Source: Helicobacter sp.
GTDB lineage: Bacteria; Campylobacterota; Campylobacteria; Campylobacterales; Helicobacteraceae
Direction of reading: 5' to 3'
DNA: 32,733 nucleotides
Assembly (NCBI GenBank): GCA_029264655.1
Contig: JARHZY010000130.1
Location: forward strand, 1-32,733
Part shown: positions 25,530 through 32,733 of the stretch, in pieces
How the letters are laid out: the number at the start of each line of letters is the position of its first letter
Position numbering within the stretch: the first letter of the stretch is position 1
Position numbers and translations under genes: made by a program
The notes under the pieces: generated by a model
What the model was told of the DNA's origin: nothing
Database searches by the model: none
Seen by the model: only the letters and a program-made list of their open reading frames with translations

Positions 25530-27065
25530 ATGATGGTTAATAAAATATATTGTGCAACGCAAGATGGATTAGATTCAAAAATTATTGAAGTTGAAGCGAC
25601 TTTTACACGCGGATTGCCGACTTTTAATATTACAGGGCTTGCTTCAAGTTCTATTAAAGAGTCGCAACACCGCGTTACAAGTGCACTGGTAAATCTTGGC
25701 ATAGATTTCCCTCCACTAAAGCTTAATGTGAATCTTTCACCATCTGATTTACCAAAAAATGGAAGTCATTTTGATTTACCTATTGCACTTTTAGTTGCTG
25801 CTAGCAAAGAAAGTCTTATTTTAGACACATGGTTTGCCTTCGGTGAATTAGGGCTTGATGGTATTATAAAAAATGTGCCACTTATCTATCCTATGCTCCT
25901 TGATATTGCTTTGCATAAGCCACATGCAAAGGTTATTTTACCCTATGAAGCAAAAGAACTCTATAGTAAAATACCAAAGCTTGCTATGTATTTTGCTAGC
26001 AATATAACTGACGCACTTGAGATTCTAAGAGGGCATATACCACAGGCAGAAACAAGTAGTGATTTTGCTTTTGAATCACTTATGATTAATGGGATGCAAT
26101 TTTATTATGATAAAACATTTGATATGGATTTCTCTGATGTGAAAAATCAAGATAGAGCCGTGCATGCTGCCCTTATTGCTGCATGTGGATTCCATAATAT
26201 TTTATTTGAGGGTAGTCCGGGTTGTGGTAAAAGCATGATTGCAAAGCGTATGCAATATATCCTTCCCCCATTAAGCTTAAAAGAAATGATAGAAAGTGTT
26301 AAATTGCAAGCATATAATGGACAAGTATTGCAATATAAACCAAAAAGAAGTTTTAGATCGCCACACCAAAGTGCTTCAAAAGCAAGTATTTTAGGAAGTG
26401 CTACACAATTTAAAGTAAGCCCGGGTGAAATCGCCCTAGCACATAATGGCATTATATTTTTTGATGAGCTTCCTTATTTCAAACGTGATATTTTAGAATC
26501 TTTACGCGAGCCACTTGAAAATAATCAGCTTGCCATATCTCGCGTGCATTCAAAAGTAATCTATGATACTTCATTTTTGTTTATAGGTGCTATGAATCCA
26601 TGCCCGTGTGGTAATTTACTTTCAACAACAAAAGAATGCCGTTGCAAAGATTCTGAAATTCGTAGTTATCGCAATAATCTTAGTGAGCCATTTTTAGATA
26701 GAATTGATCTTTATGTGCAAATGCAAGAACATATGCCAGCACAAAAACCAACACAAACCTACACTTCTAAGGATATGCAACAACTTGTATTTAGTGTATT
26801 TAAGCAACAAATATGTCGTGGGCAAATTGATTTGGAGGGCAATATTATCTTTAATGGGAAACTATCACCAATACAGGTTGAACAATACTGCAAGCTTGAT
26901 AATGCATGTAAAAATCTTTTAGATCAAGCAAAAATGCGATTTAATTTAAGCTATCGTGGCGAACAAAAAATAAAAAAAGTTGCCCGTACGCTTGCTGACA
27001 TGCAAACATGTGATACAATACAAAAGGAGCATATTTTAGAAGCCTTGAGTTATCGCAAAGTGTAG
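25530..27065 (+). CDS. comM: ComM/YifB-family AAA+ ATPase (Mg-chelatase-like)
   Basis: The N-terminal domain (about 1-170) is the ComM type: GLPTFNITGLASSSIKESQHRV, PLKLNVNLSPSDLPKNGSHFDLPIA and WFAFGELGLDG. The AAA+ core has Walker A GSPGCGKS (228-235), Walker B IIFFDELPYF (D312, E313), the AMNPCPCGN sensor region with a Cys cluster (CPCGN, CRCKDSE), and the SEPFLDRIDLYV arginine-finger segment. The C-terminal helical lid ends YRGEQKIKKVARTLADM...ILEALSYRKV. ComM is a hexameric helicase that promotes branch migration during natural transformation in other bacteria; the same role is inferred here. 511 aa is the normal length. Tandem ATGs at 25530 and 25533 follow a weak AAAGAC site, so either could be used. 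It is preceded by its own extended -10. Confidence 0.93.
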   Translation: MMVNKIYCATQDGLDSKIIEVEATFTRGLPTFNITGLASSSIKESQHRVTSALVNLGIDFPPLKLNVNLSPSDLPKNGSHFDLPIALLVAASKESLILDTWFAFGELGLDGIIKNVPLIYPMLLDIALHKPHAKVILPYEAKELYSKIPKLAMYFASNITDALEILRGHIPQAETSSDFAFESLMINGMQFYYDKTFDMDFSDVKNQDRAVHAALIAACGFHNILFEGSPGCGKSMIAKRMQYILPPLSLKEMIESVKLQAYNGQVLQYKPKRSFRSPHQSASKASILGSATQFKVSPGEIALAHNGIIFFDELPYFKRDILESLREPLENNQLAISRVHSKVIYDTSFLFIGAMNPCPCGNLLSTTKECRCKDSEIRSYRNNLSEPFLDRIDLYVQMQEHMPAQKPTQTYTSKDMQQLVFSVFKQQICRGQIDLEGNIIFNGKLSPIQVEQYCKLDNACKNLLDQAKMRFNLSYRGEQKIKKVARTLADMQTCDTIQKEHILEALSYRKV

Positions 27066-27229
27066 TAATATTGCTTGAAGCATAAGTTAGACAAAGCATA
27101 ATACATAATAGTAGTTTTTTTATTGCAAAATGAAGTAATATCTGATGCGTAATTTTTACGCAAATAAAATTAACATTAATTACAATACTACATTTTTTTT
27201 AATTCTTAAGTATATTTTGAGTGATTTTT

Positions 27230-27238
27230 TGTTACAAT
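27230..27238 (+). promoter_or_regulatory. Extended -10 promoter of purM
   Basis: TGTTACAAT, a near-consensus extended -10, follows T-rich tracts. A start near 27245 leaves a 30-base leader with GAGGAA before the ATG at 27275. Confidence 0.5.
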
Positions 27239-27274
27239 ACTTTAATTTTATTATAAAAATTGTTAGAGGAAAGC

Positions 27275-28267
27275 ATGGAAACATTGCAATATAAAGATTT
27301 TGGTGTGGATATTGATGAAGGCAATCATTTTGTCCAAGCACTAAAACCGCTTGTAAAAGATACTTTTAGCCCTTTTGTATTAGGGGGCTTAGGTGGTTTT
27401 TCAGGTTGCTTTGCAATGCCAACAAATTATAAAAATCCGATTTTATGTGCAGCAACAGATGGTGTTGGTTCTAAATTAAGTCTTGCACTTGCATACCAAA
27501 AACTTGATAGTATAGGAATTGATTTGGTTGCAATGTGTGTTAATGATTTAATTTGTGATTTTGCAACTCCTATGTTTTTTCTTGACTATTATGCGACACA
27601 TAAACTCATAAGTACAGATGCATTGCGTATTGTGCGAGGTATTGCAGAGGGTTGCAAGCAAGCACAATGTGCATTAATAGGTGGAGAAACTGCAGAAATG
27701 CCTAGTGTATATGCAAAAGGTGATTTTGATTTAGCAGGCTTTGCTGTTGGTATTGCAGAAAAAGAAGATATACAAAAACGTGCTAATATAACACATGGAG
27801 ATATTATTTTGGGCTTACCAAGTAATGGATTCCATAGTAATGGTTTTTCGCTTGTGCGAGGCATTATTGATACAAAACATATTGATGTAGAACGTGATTT
27901 TTTAGGTGAACCCCTTATAGATTCTCTTTTAAAGCCAACACGTATTTATGTTGCAGATTTTTTACGCCATAAGGATACCATTAAGGGACTTGCACATATT
28001 ACAGGGGGAGGTATCCAAGAAAATCTTATTCGCATTTTACCAGATAATACACAAGCTATTATTGATGAAAATGCTATACAAATTCCAGAGATTTACCAAC
28101 TCTTTTTGCCACATGTAACCAAAGAGGAGGCATGGCGGGTATTTAATATGGGGATTGGCATGGCTGTTATAGTGCCAAAAGAGTATGCACAATCTGTGGC
28201 AGAGAGTATGCAGGCTTCCATTATTGGATATATACAAACAGGGTCTAGGCAAGTTATTATAAAGTAA
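27275..28267 (+). CDS. purM: Phosphoribosylformylglycinamidine cyclo-ligase (AIR synthetase)
   Basis: This is the fifth step of de novo purine synthesis, which closes the imidazole ring of FGAM to AIR using ATP. The N-terminal MExLxYKDFGVDIDEGN, the LGGFSGCFAMP strand, CAATDGVGSKLSLA (58-71), IDLVAMCVNDLI, ALIGGETAEMPSVY and LGLPSNGFHSNGFSLVR are all PurM signatures, and AHITGGGIQENLIRILP is in the C-terminal domain. The ORF track starts at a TTG (27260) that overlaps the GAGGAA ribosome site; the ATG at 27275 gives 330 aa, the normal length. It is cytosolic. The following membrane-protein gene begins only four bases after the stop and probably shares its message. No other pur gene is in the window. 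Confidence 0.96.
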   Translation: METLQYKDFGVDIDEGNHFVQALKPLVKDTFSPFVLGGLGGFSGCFAMPTNYKNPILCAATDGVGSKLSLALAYQKLDSIGIDLVAMCVNDLICDFATPMFFLDYYATHKLISTDALRIVRGIAEGCKQAQCALIGGETAEMPSVYAKGDFDLAGFAVGIAEKEDIQKRANITHGDIILGLPSNGFHSNGFSLVRGIIDTKHIDVERDFLGEPLIDSLLKPTRIYVADFLRHKDTIKGLAHITGGGIQENLIRILPDNTQAIIDENAIQIPEIYQLFLPHVTKEEAWRVFNMGIGMAVIVPKEYAQSVAESMQASIIGYIQTGSRQVIIK

Positions 28268-28271
28268 AATT

Positions 28272-29006
28272 ATGAAATTACAAATATATTCAAAAATATA
28301 TGCATTACCACTTGGTATTTTGCTTGTTAGCTTTGGTTTTTATTATTTTGTATTAGATTCGTTAGATGCATGCCAACAACAACACACCATTACAATCACG
28401 CATACACAGAATCCACAATCACAACAAAATGATGACATAGATGAACAAAAACGTATGCGTGAAGAGTTGGAAAAAATTAAACAAAGTGCAAATGTTGATT
28501 TTATTTATAATGTGCTTGCAGAAAATCTTAATCGCATTAATTCCTATGCAAACATTGAGTTTGAAGATACAATGTCTTCCATACAGGTAGCCCCCAAGCA
28601 ACAACTAGCACGCACTACACAAAAAAATAAAATGAAATCTATTAACTATGTTCCATACCGCCAAATCCATACCCATGAATTACCAAATGCATTTCGAGAC
28701 AATCCAAATGCACCGACTGATATTAAACTATATGGGGGTATCAATCATTTTGATATTAAAAATACTCTCATATCACAAAAAAAACAAATGATGCAATGGG
28801 CAATACCAATGGTAAAAGAGGCAAAAATATACCGCACACCAAATATTCATGCAAAAGTGCTTGCTGTTAATAAAAATGGTATAAAAATGCAAGTAGTAGC
28901 AATAAAAAAATCATGGGTGCATGTGCGTTATACTACAATAAAAAAATCTTTTATTGATGGCTATATACCCATACGAAATATACGCCTTATAAAATATGAT
29001 TTATAA
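28272..29006 (+). CDS. Membrane-anchored periplasmic protein with SH3-like C-terminus, 244 aa
   Basis: One N-terminal helix (ALPLGILLVSFGFYYFVL, about residues 11-28) acts as an anchor or uncleaved signal. Residues about 50-100 are a charged helix (QKRMREELEKIKQSANVDF). The last 65 residues (EAKIYRTPNIHAKVLAVNKNGIKM...WVHVRYTT...GYIPIRNIRL) have the pattern of a bacterial SH3 domain, a small beta barrel often used to bind cell-wall peptides. A periplasmic, wall-linked role is inferred; no enzyme motif is seen. It starts four bases after purM with only a weak ribosome site, so it probably depends on translation of purM. The functional tie to purine synthesis is not obvious, and co-location may be accidental. 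Confidence 0.7.
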   Translation: MKLQIYSKIYALPLGILLVSFGFYYFVLDSLDACQQQHTITITHTQNPQSQQNDDIDEQKRMREELEKIKQSANVDFIYNVLAENLNRINSYANIEFEDTMSSIQVAPKQQLARTTQKNKMKSINYVPYRQIHTHELPNAFRDNPNAPTDIKLYGGINHFDIKNTLISQKKQMMQWAIPMVKEAKIYRTPNIHAKVLAVNKNGIKMQVVAIKKSWVHVRYTTIKKSFIDGYIPIRNIRLIKYDL

Positions 29007-29302
29007 TATCTCCTAACCTAAACCTATAGTATAATTCATTTTCATAAAACTGAATATATACACAAAACTTTGCTTTTATTTGGGTGATATGTTTTGGTTG
29101 CTTAAATATATAATAAAAGTATTTGTCATATAGAAAACACATATTGTAAGAAAAACAGATAAATACCCTATTTTCTACATAAGAGATTAAAAATTTAATA
29201 TCACACTATATAGAAGTTCTATTGCATAATAATTCTATGGTATTATATTAATATACTATTTTTGGATAGCATTTTGTTTTAATTTTGAGTTGGAGTATTC
29301 TT

Positions 29303-29818
29303 ATGGTTTTAGAAATTATTCATTATCCAAATAAAATATTACGCACAATCTCGCAAGAGGTAACCCAATTTGATGCAGCATTGCATACATTACTTGATTC
29401 TATGTATGCTACAATGATTGCACATAATGGAGTTGGATTAGCAGCTATTCAGGTAGCAAAACCATTGCGCGCATTACTTGTTAATATACCGCGTGAAGAA
29501 GATAATGAACAATATAAAGAAGATTTGCTTGAAGTTATTAATCCTGTTATTTTACACGCAGAGGGTGAGATTTTATGGAATGAGGGTTGTTTGTCTGTGC
29601 CCGGATTCTATGAGGAAGTGCAACGTTTTAGCCAAATAAAAGTGCAATATCAAGATAGGTTTGGCACTATACATGAACAAGTTTTTTATGATTTTATGGC
29701 AGTAGCAATCCAACATGAAATGGACCATCTTAATGGGATTTTGTTTGTGGATAAACTTTCATTGCTAAAACGAAAAAAGTTTGAAAAAGAGCTAAAAAAG
29801 AATAAACGCACAGCATAG
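29303..29818 (+). CDS. def: Peptide deformylase
   Basis: It removes the formyl group from the N-terminal methionine of new proteins; it is a cytosolic metalloenzyme. All three motifs are intact: GVGLAAIQV (residues about 46-54), EGCLSVPG (94-101, with Cys96 as metal ligand) and HEMDH (138-142, two His ligands and the catalytic Glu139). The ORF track begins with TTG at 29285; GGAG seven bases before the ATG at 29303 and homology from [14 protein letters not shown] make the ATG the start, giving 171 aa. A lysine-rich tail ([14 protein letters not shown]) follows the catalytic domain. It lies upstream of rpmB by 66 bases and may share its message, with both serving translation. Confidence 0.96.
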   Translation: MVLEIIHYPNKILRTISQEVTQFDAALHTLLDSMYATMIAHNGVGLAAIQVAKPLRALLVNIPREEDNEQYKEDLLEVINPVILHAEGEILWNEGCLSVPGFYEEVQRFSQIKVQYQDRFGTIHEQVFYDFMAVAIQHEMDHLNGILFVDKLSLLKRKKFEKELKKNKRTA

Positions 29819-29884
29819 TTTTAAGTATTTTATAAGGCTTAATACGATAAAATAAAGGTTTTATTTTAATTAAAAGGATAATTA

Positions 29885-30076
29885 ATGGCACGGCGATGTG
29901 ATATTACAGGAAAAGGTGTTATGGTTGGTTGCAATGTAAGCCACGCTAATAATAAAACCAAAAAAAGAAGTTTGCCAAATCTTAGAAGTATGCGTTTAAA
30001 GCTTGAAGATGGCACTTCTATCCGCATCAAAGTTGCAGCTTCAACTTTGCGTACTTTAAAGAAAAAGAGTAAATAG
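29885..30076 (+). CDS. rpmB: 50S ribosomal protein L28
   Basis: [27 protein letters not shown] is the standard L28 start, followed by [11 protein letters not shown] and a basic tail ending [10 protein letters not shown]. The 63 residues make a normal full-length protein that binds 23S rRNA in the large subunit. The zinc-binding cysteines of some L28 forms are not present as CxxC pairs, only single Cys5 and Cys16. AAAGGA seven bases before the ATG is strong. It follows def closely. No L33 gene is next to it in the window. Confidence 0.97.
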   Translation: MARRCDITGKGVMVGCNVSHANNKTKKRSLPNLRSMRLKLEDGTSIRIKVAASTLRTLKKKSK

Positions 30077-30397
30077 TATTTACTATAATTAAGATATTGC
30101 TAAGCATTTTACATTGTCTAAAAACATAGCAATTTAAAATAATTATGCGAGTAATAATGTAAAAGATGGTATTTATATGAATTAGGTACTATACCAAAAT
30201 AGTATGCTAACTAATTATTGGATTTATATTTACATATAATTGCTATATAATATAACTAAAAATGAAATAAACTCCATAATTTTTATTTGTGGTAGATATA
30301 AAGTTTAAACTTTTATTATAAATTTACATACACATAAATAAATTTCTATTGCTCGTTTTTAAAAATAGGCTTAGATTCTATAATTTAGGATTGCAAT
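30077..30397. other. Spacer between rpmB and the PBP gene
   Basis: No gene is seen. ATTGCTA (30096-30102) and TAGCAAT (30127-30133) are exact complements around 24 bases and could fold after rpmB, but there is no U-run. TATAAT at 30246-30251 is a candidate -10 for the next gene. A second TATAAT at 30379-30384 is too close to the ATG to leave the ribosome site in the message. Confidence 0.4.
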
Positions 30398-32470
30398 ATG
30401 GCAACAACACAGCTTGACGATATTTATGAAACACCGAAAAAAACTCGTGGTGTTTTTAAAGTCTTTACTATATTCTTTTATATATTTCTTACATTGTCTG
30501 TAATAATAGCATGTGTGGTTGGTTATTATGGATACCAGCTTTATAAAGAACTATCTCCGCAAGTGCATGCAATGATAGATTATCACCCCAATGAAGTAAC
30601 ACAAGTTTTTGATTCTAAGGGACGTTTAGTCGCAAATCTTTTTGATGAAGAGTATAGATTCTATGCAACATACGATGAGATACCCGGTAGAGTTATAGAG
30701 GCACTTTTAGCTGTTGAGGATACCATGTTTTTTGAACATGATGGTGTAAATTTTGATGCAATTGCACGTGCAATTTTTAAGAATGTTGTAAATATGCGTT
30801 ATATGGAGGGTGGAAGCACACTAACACAACAACTTGTTAAAAATATGCTTTTGACAAGCGACAGGACACTAGATAGAAAATTAAAAGAATTTCTACTTTC
30901 TATCCGTGCTGAACAAGTATTAACAAAAGAGCAAATACTAGAACGTTATCTCAATTATATATTTCTTGGACATGGCTATTATGGCATAAAAACAGCATCA
31001 TTTGGTTATTTTAAGAAAAATCTAAACCAACTTACCTTAAAAGAAATTGCTATGCTTGTAGGCTTACCAAAGTCTCCTGTTAAGTATGACCCAACGCGTC
31101 ATCTCAAAAACTCACTTAATCGTGCTAATGCAATTTTAAAGCGTATGTATGATCTTGGATGGATTACGCAAAATGAGTTCCATCAAGCTGTCAAAGAGAT
31201 TCCAAAAGTTTATAACCAAACGCTCACTCAAAACAAAGCCCCTTATGTTGTTGATGAAGCATTACGCGAACTAAATAATATTGAAGATTTAAAATCTGGT
31301 GGTTATAAAATCTATTTAACAATTGATCTTGATTATCAAAAAGCAGCAAGAGAAGCACTATTAAAAGGATATGAAAATATCCAATACCGCATTATAGAAC
31401 GCGAACAAAATATGCGGAGCTGGCAAAAAAGACCAAAACCTACAGATGAAGAAGTAGATGAATTAAAACAAAATAGTGCAACAACTTTAAATGGTGCTAT
31501 TGTGGTTACAAATCCGCATACAGGCGAAGTCTTGGCAATGGTTGGTGGCGTAGATCATAATAAAAGCTCTTTTAATCGTGCAACACAAACAAACAGACAA
31601 TTTGGTAGCACGATGAAACCTTTTGTCTATCAACTTGCATTTGATAAAGGGTATTCTCCTGCAGAGATTGTTATAGATTCTCCAAAAAGATTTGGTAGTG
31701 GCGGGCAATTATGGCAACCAAATAATGATACGCGTAAATTTTTAGGACCTGTTACTATGCAAACTGCACTTGAAAAATCATTAAATATACCAGCCATTGA
31801 CACAGCATTAAAAATCACTGAAGGTTCGTTGTATGAGGGCTTAGCATCTTTTGGGTTTGAAAATTTCCCAAGAGATCTTACGGTTGTGCTTGGTAGCCTT
31901 TCCTTATCTCCTATGAAAGCTGCTATGCAATATAGTCTTTTTTCAAATGCTGGGACCATTGTAAAACCTTATGTAGTTGCAAAAATTGTAGATCCGCAAG
32001 GTAAAGAAACTTTATTCCAAACTACACAAGAAACTATTACAACACCACAGCAAGCTTTCTTAATTACTTCTATTTTACGTAATACCGTGCAAAAAGGTAC
32101 AGGTTATAGGGCAAGAGTGAATGGCATACAAATAGCAGGTAAAACGGGCACTTCTAATCAATCAAGAGATGTGTGGTTTTGTGGTTATACTCCCGATTTA
32201 CAAGCTATAATATGGTATGGTCGAGATGATAATATGCCAATTGGCGGTGGTGCATATGGTGGGAATATATCCGCACCTGTTTTTGCAGATTTTATCCAAA
32301 AAGCTATGGATATTAATCCGGGTATGCAACGCAGTTTTAGGACACCAAGTGGTGTTTATCAACAAAAAATAGGCGATGAATTTATTTATTATACAGATAC
32401 TTCACGTATTAACTATGAGCAGCTAGAGCAACAAGAACGTTTAAAAGAAGCTGATAATATTATATTTTAG
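30398..32470 (+). CDS. mrcA: Class A penicillin-binding protein (PBP1A), 690 aa
   Basis: This bifunctional peptidoglycan synthase sits in the inner membrane with its bulk in the periplasm. A cytoplasmic tail is followed by one membrane helix (about 21-46). The glycosyltransferase domain GT51 has AVEDTMFFEHDGVNFDAI with catalytic Glu107, GGSTLTQQLVKN (138-149), RKLKEFLLSIRAEQVLTKEQILERYLN and GLPKSPVKYDP. The transpeptidase domain has the active-site STMK (Ser404, Lys407), SLNIP, and GKTGTSNQSRDVWFCGY with the KTG triad at 582. It polymerises glycan strands and cross-links stems. AGGA eight bases before the ATG supports the start. Length and motifs are normal. It is convergent with a partial gene at the right edge. 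Confidence 0.96.
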   Translation: MATTQLDDIYETPKKTRGVFKVFTIFFYIFLTLSVIIACVVGYYGYQLYKELSPQVHAMIDYHPNEVTQVFDSKGRLVANLFDEEYRFYATYDEIPGRVIEALLAVEDTMFFEHDGVNFDAIARAIFKNVVNMRYMEGGSTLTQQLVKNMLLTSDRTLDRKLKEFLLSIRAEQVLTKEQILERYLNYIFLGHGYYGIKTASFGYFKKNLNQLTLKEIAMLVGLPKSPVKYDPTRHLKNSLNRANAILKRMYDLGWITQNEFHQAVKEIPKVYNQTLTQNKAPYVVDEALRELNNIEDLKSGGYKIYLTIDLDYQKAAREALLKGYENIQYRIIEREQNMRSWQKRPKPTDEEVDELKQNSATTLNGAIVVTNPHTGEVLAMVGGVDHNKSSFNRATQTNRQFGSTMKPFVYQLAFDKGYSPAEIVIDSPKRFGSGGQLWQPNNDTRKFLGPVTMQTALEKSLNIPAIDTALKITEGSLYEGLASFGFENFPRDLTVVLGSLSLSPMKAAMQYSLFSNAGTIVKPYVVAKIVDPQGKETLFQTTQETITTPQQAFLITSILRNTVQKGTGYRARVNGIQIAGKTGTSNQSRDVWFCGYTPDLQAIIWYGRDDNMPIGGGAYGGNISAPVFADFIQKAMDINPGMQRSFRTPSGVYQQKIGDEFIYYTDTSRINYEQLEQQERLKEADNIIF

Positions 32471-32603
32471 ATATACCTAGCATAAAAAATATAGTCTTTG
32501 ATTAAAAATAAGCTGTTTGTGAAAGTCTATTTACTTCTCTTATTTTATTGCTACTTTTTTGCCAATCTTAATTTATAAAGCCCGATAAATAGTCAATTAT
32601 TTT

Positions 32604-32732
32604 TTAAGAATCTATATACCATTTATCAAAAAAATTGCCCTGCATATTTGTGCTCATATTTATAGCAAATTCTTTTATGAGATTCTCATATATGTATAAA
32701 AATTCCATTTCTTTTTGTGTTCCATAAGTTTT
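32604..32732 (-). CDS. C-terminal end of an unidentified gene, partial
   Basis: On the minus strand a frame enters from the right edge, stays open for 42 codons and ends with TAA at 32604-32606: KTYGTQKEMEFLYIYENLI, then KEFAINMSTNM and NFFDKWYIDS. The content is protein-like (two Trp/Tyr-rich pieces, charged helix) and the position, tail to tail with the PBP gene, suits a real gene end. The start lies outside the window and no family can be named. The ORF track omits it, presumably because it is cut by the edge. About 130 non-coding bases separate it from the PBP stop. Confidence 0.45.
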   Translation of the reverse strand, partial: KTYGTQKEMEFLYIYENLIKEFAINMSTNMQGNFFDKWYIDS

Positions 32733-32733
32733 T

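Noticed and set aside
30379-30384. TATAAT just before the PBP gene as its promoter
   Set aside because: Transcription would start at or after the AGGA ribosome site, leaving none in the message.
1-32733. tRNA, rRNA, CRISPR, IS elements, prophage or toxin-antitoxin genes
   Set aside because: I looked for T-loop words, repeat-spacer periodicity, transposase motifs and short gene pairs and saw none that hold up.

Overview
The window looks like a chromosomal segment of a Helicobacter species outside the H. pylori group. It is very AT-rich. Ferritin, MagIII-type glycosylase, HisS, L28, CsrA and PBP1A all read as Helicobacter/Campylobacterota versions. A purM gene is present, whereas H. pylori lacks de novo IMP synthesis. 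Proteins are rich in Gln, Thr and Asn, and several housekeeping enzymes carry low-complexity insertions. No rRNA, tRNA, CRISPR array, transposase or prophage was seen.

Layout. 1-708: decayed DNA methyltransferase running off the left edge. 1013-2130: an exported protein of unknown function and a tiny lipoprotein built on a 43-bp duplication. 2131-3479: gene-poor stretch that may hold remnants of a dead gene. 3480-5790: FAH-family enzyme and an isolated family 9 glycosyltransferase in AT-rich surroundings. 6032-10490 (minus): compact operon truB-csrA-ispE-ubiD, linking RNA modification, post-transcriptional regulation, isoprenoid precursors and futalosine-route menaquinone synthesis. It is divergent from a short PAS sensor. 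11432-14640 (minus): hisS and a major outer-membrane porin. 15021-16438 (plus): ABC-2 permease overlapping an FlhB C-terminal-domain protein. 16634-19642 (minus): ferritin, 3-methyladenine glycosylase, and a cold-shock-like/coiled-coil protein. 19720-32470 (plus): giant FtsK, radical SAM protein, ComM-type ATPase, purM with an SH3-like envelope protein, def, rpmB and a class A penicillin-binding protein. A minus-strand gene enters from the right edge.

Most genes are ordinary housekeeping functions. Points worth a second look are: an ftsK whose best-placed start codon is ATA and whose membrane-to-motor linker is about 850 residues; dense palindromes around ferritin (operator-like at the -10 box, a hairpin at the predicted 5' end, a 30-bp palindrome after the stop); a perfect 10-bp inverted repeat abutting the inferred hisS promoter; the word AGATTCT, which recurs on both strands far above expectation; and the decaying loci on the left. 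I did not find a convincing new multi-gene system. All names rest on motif recognition by eye without database searches.
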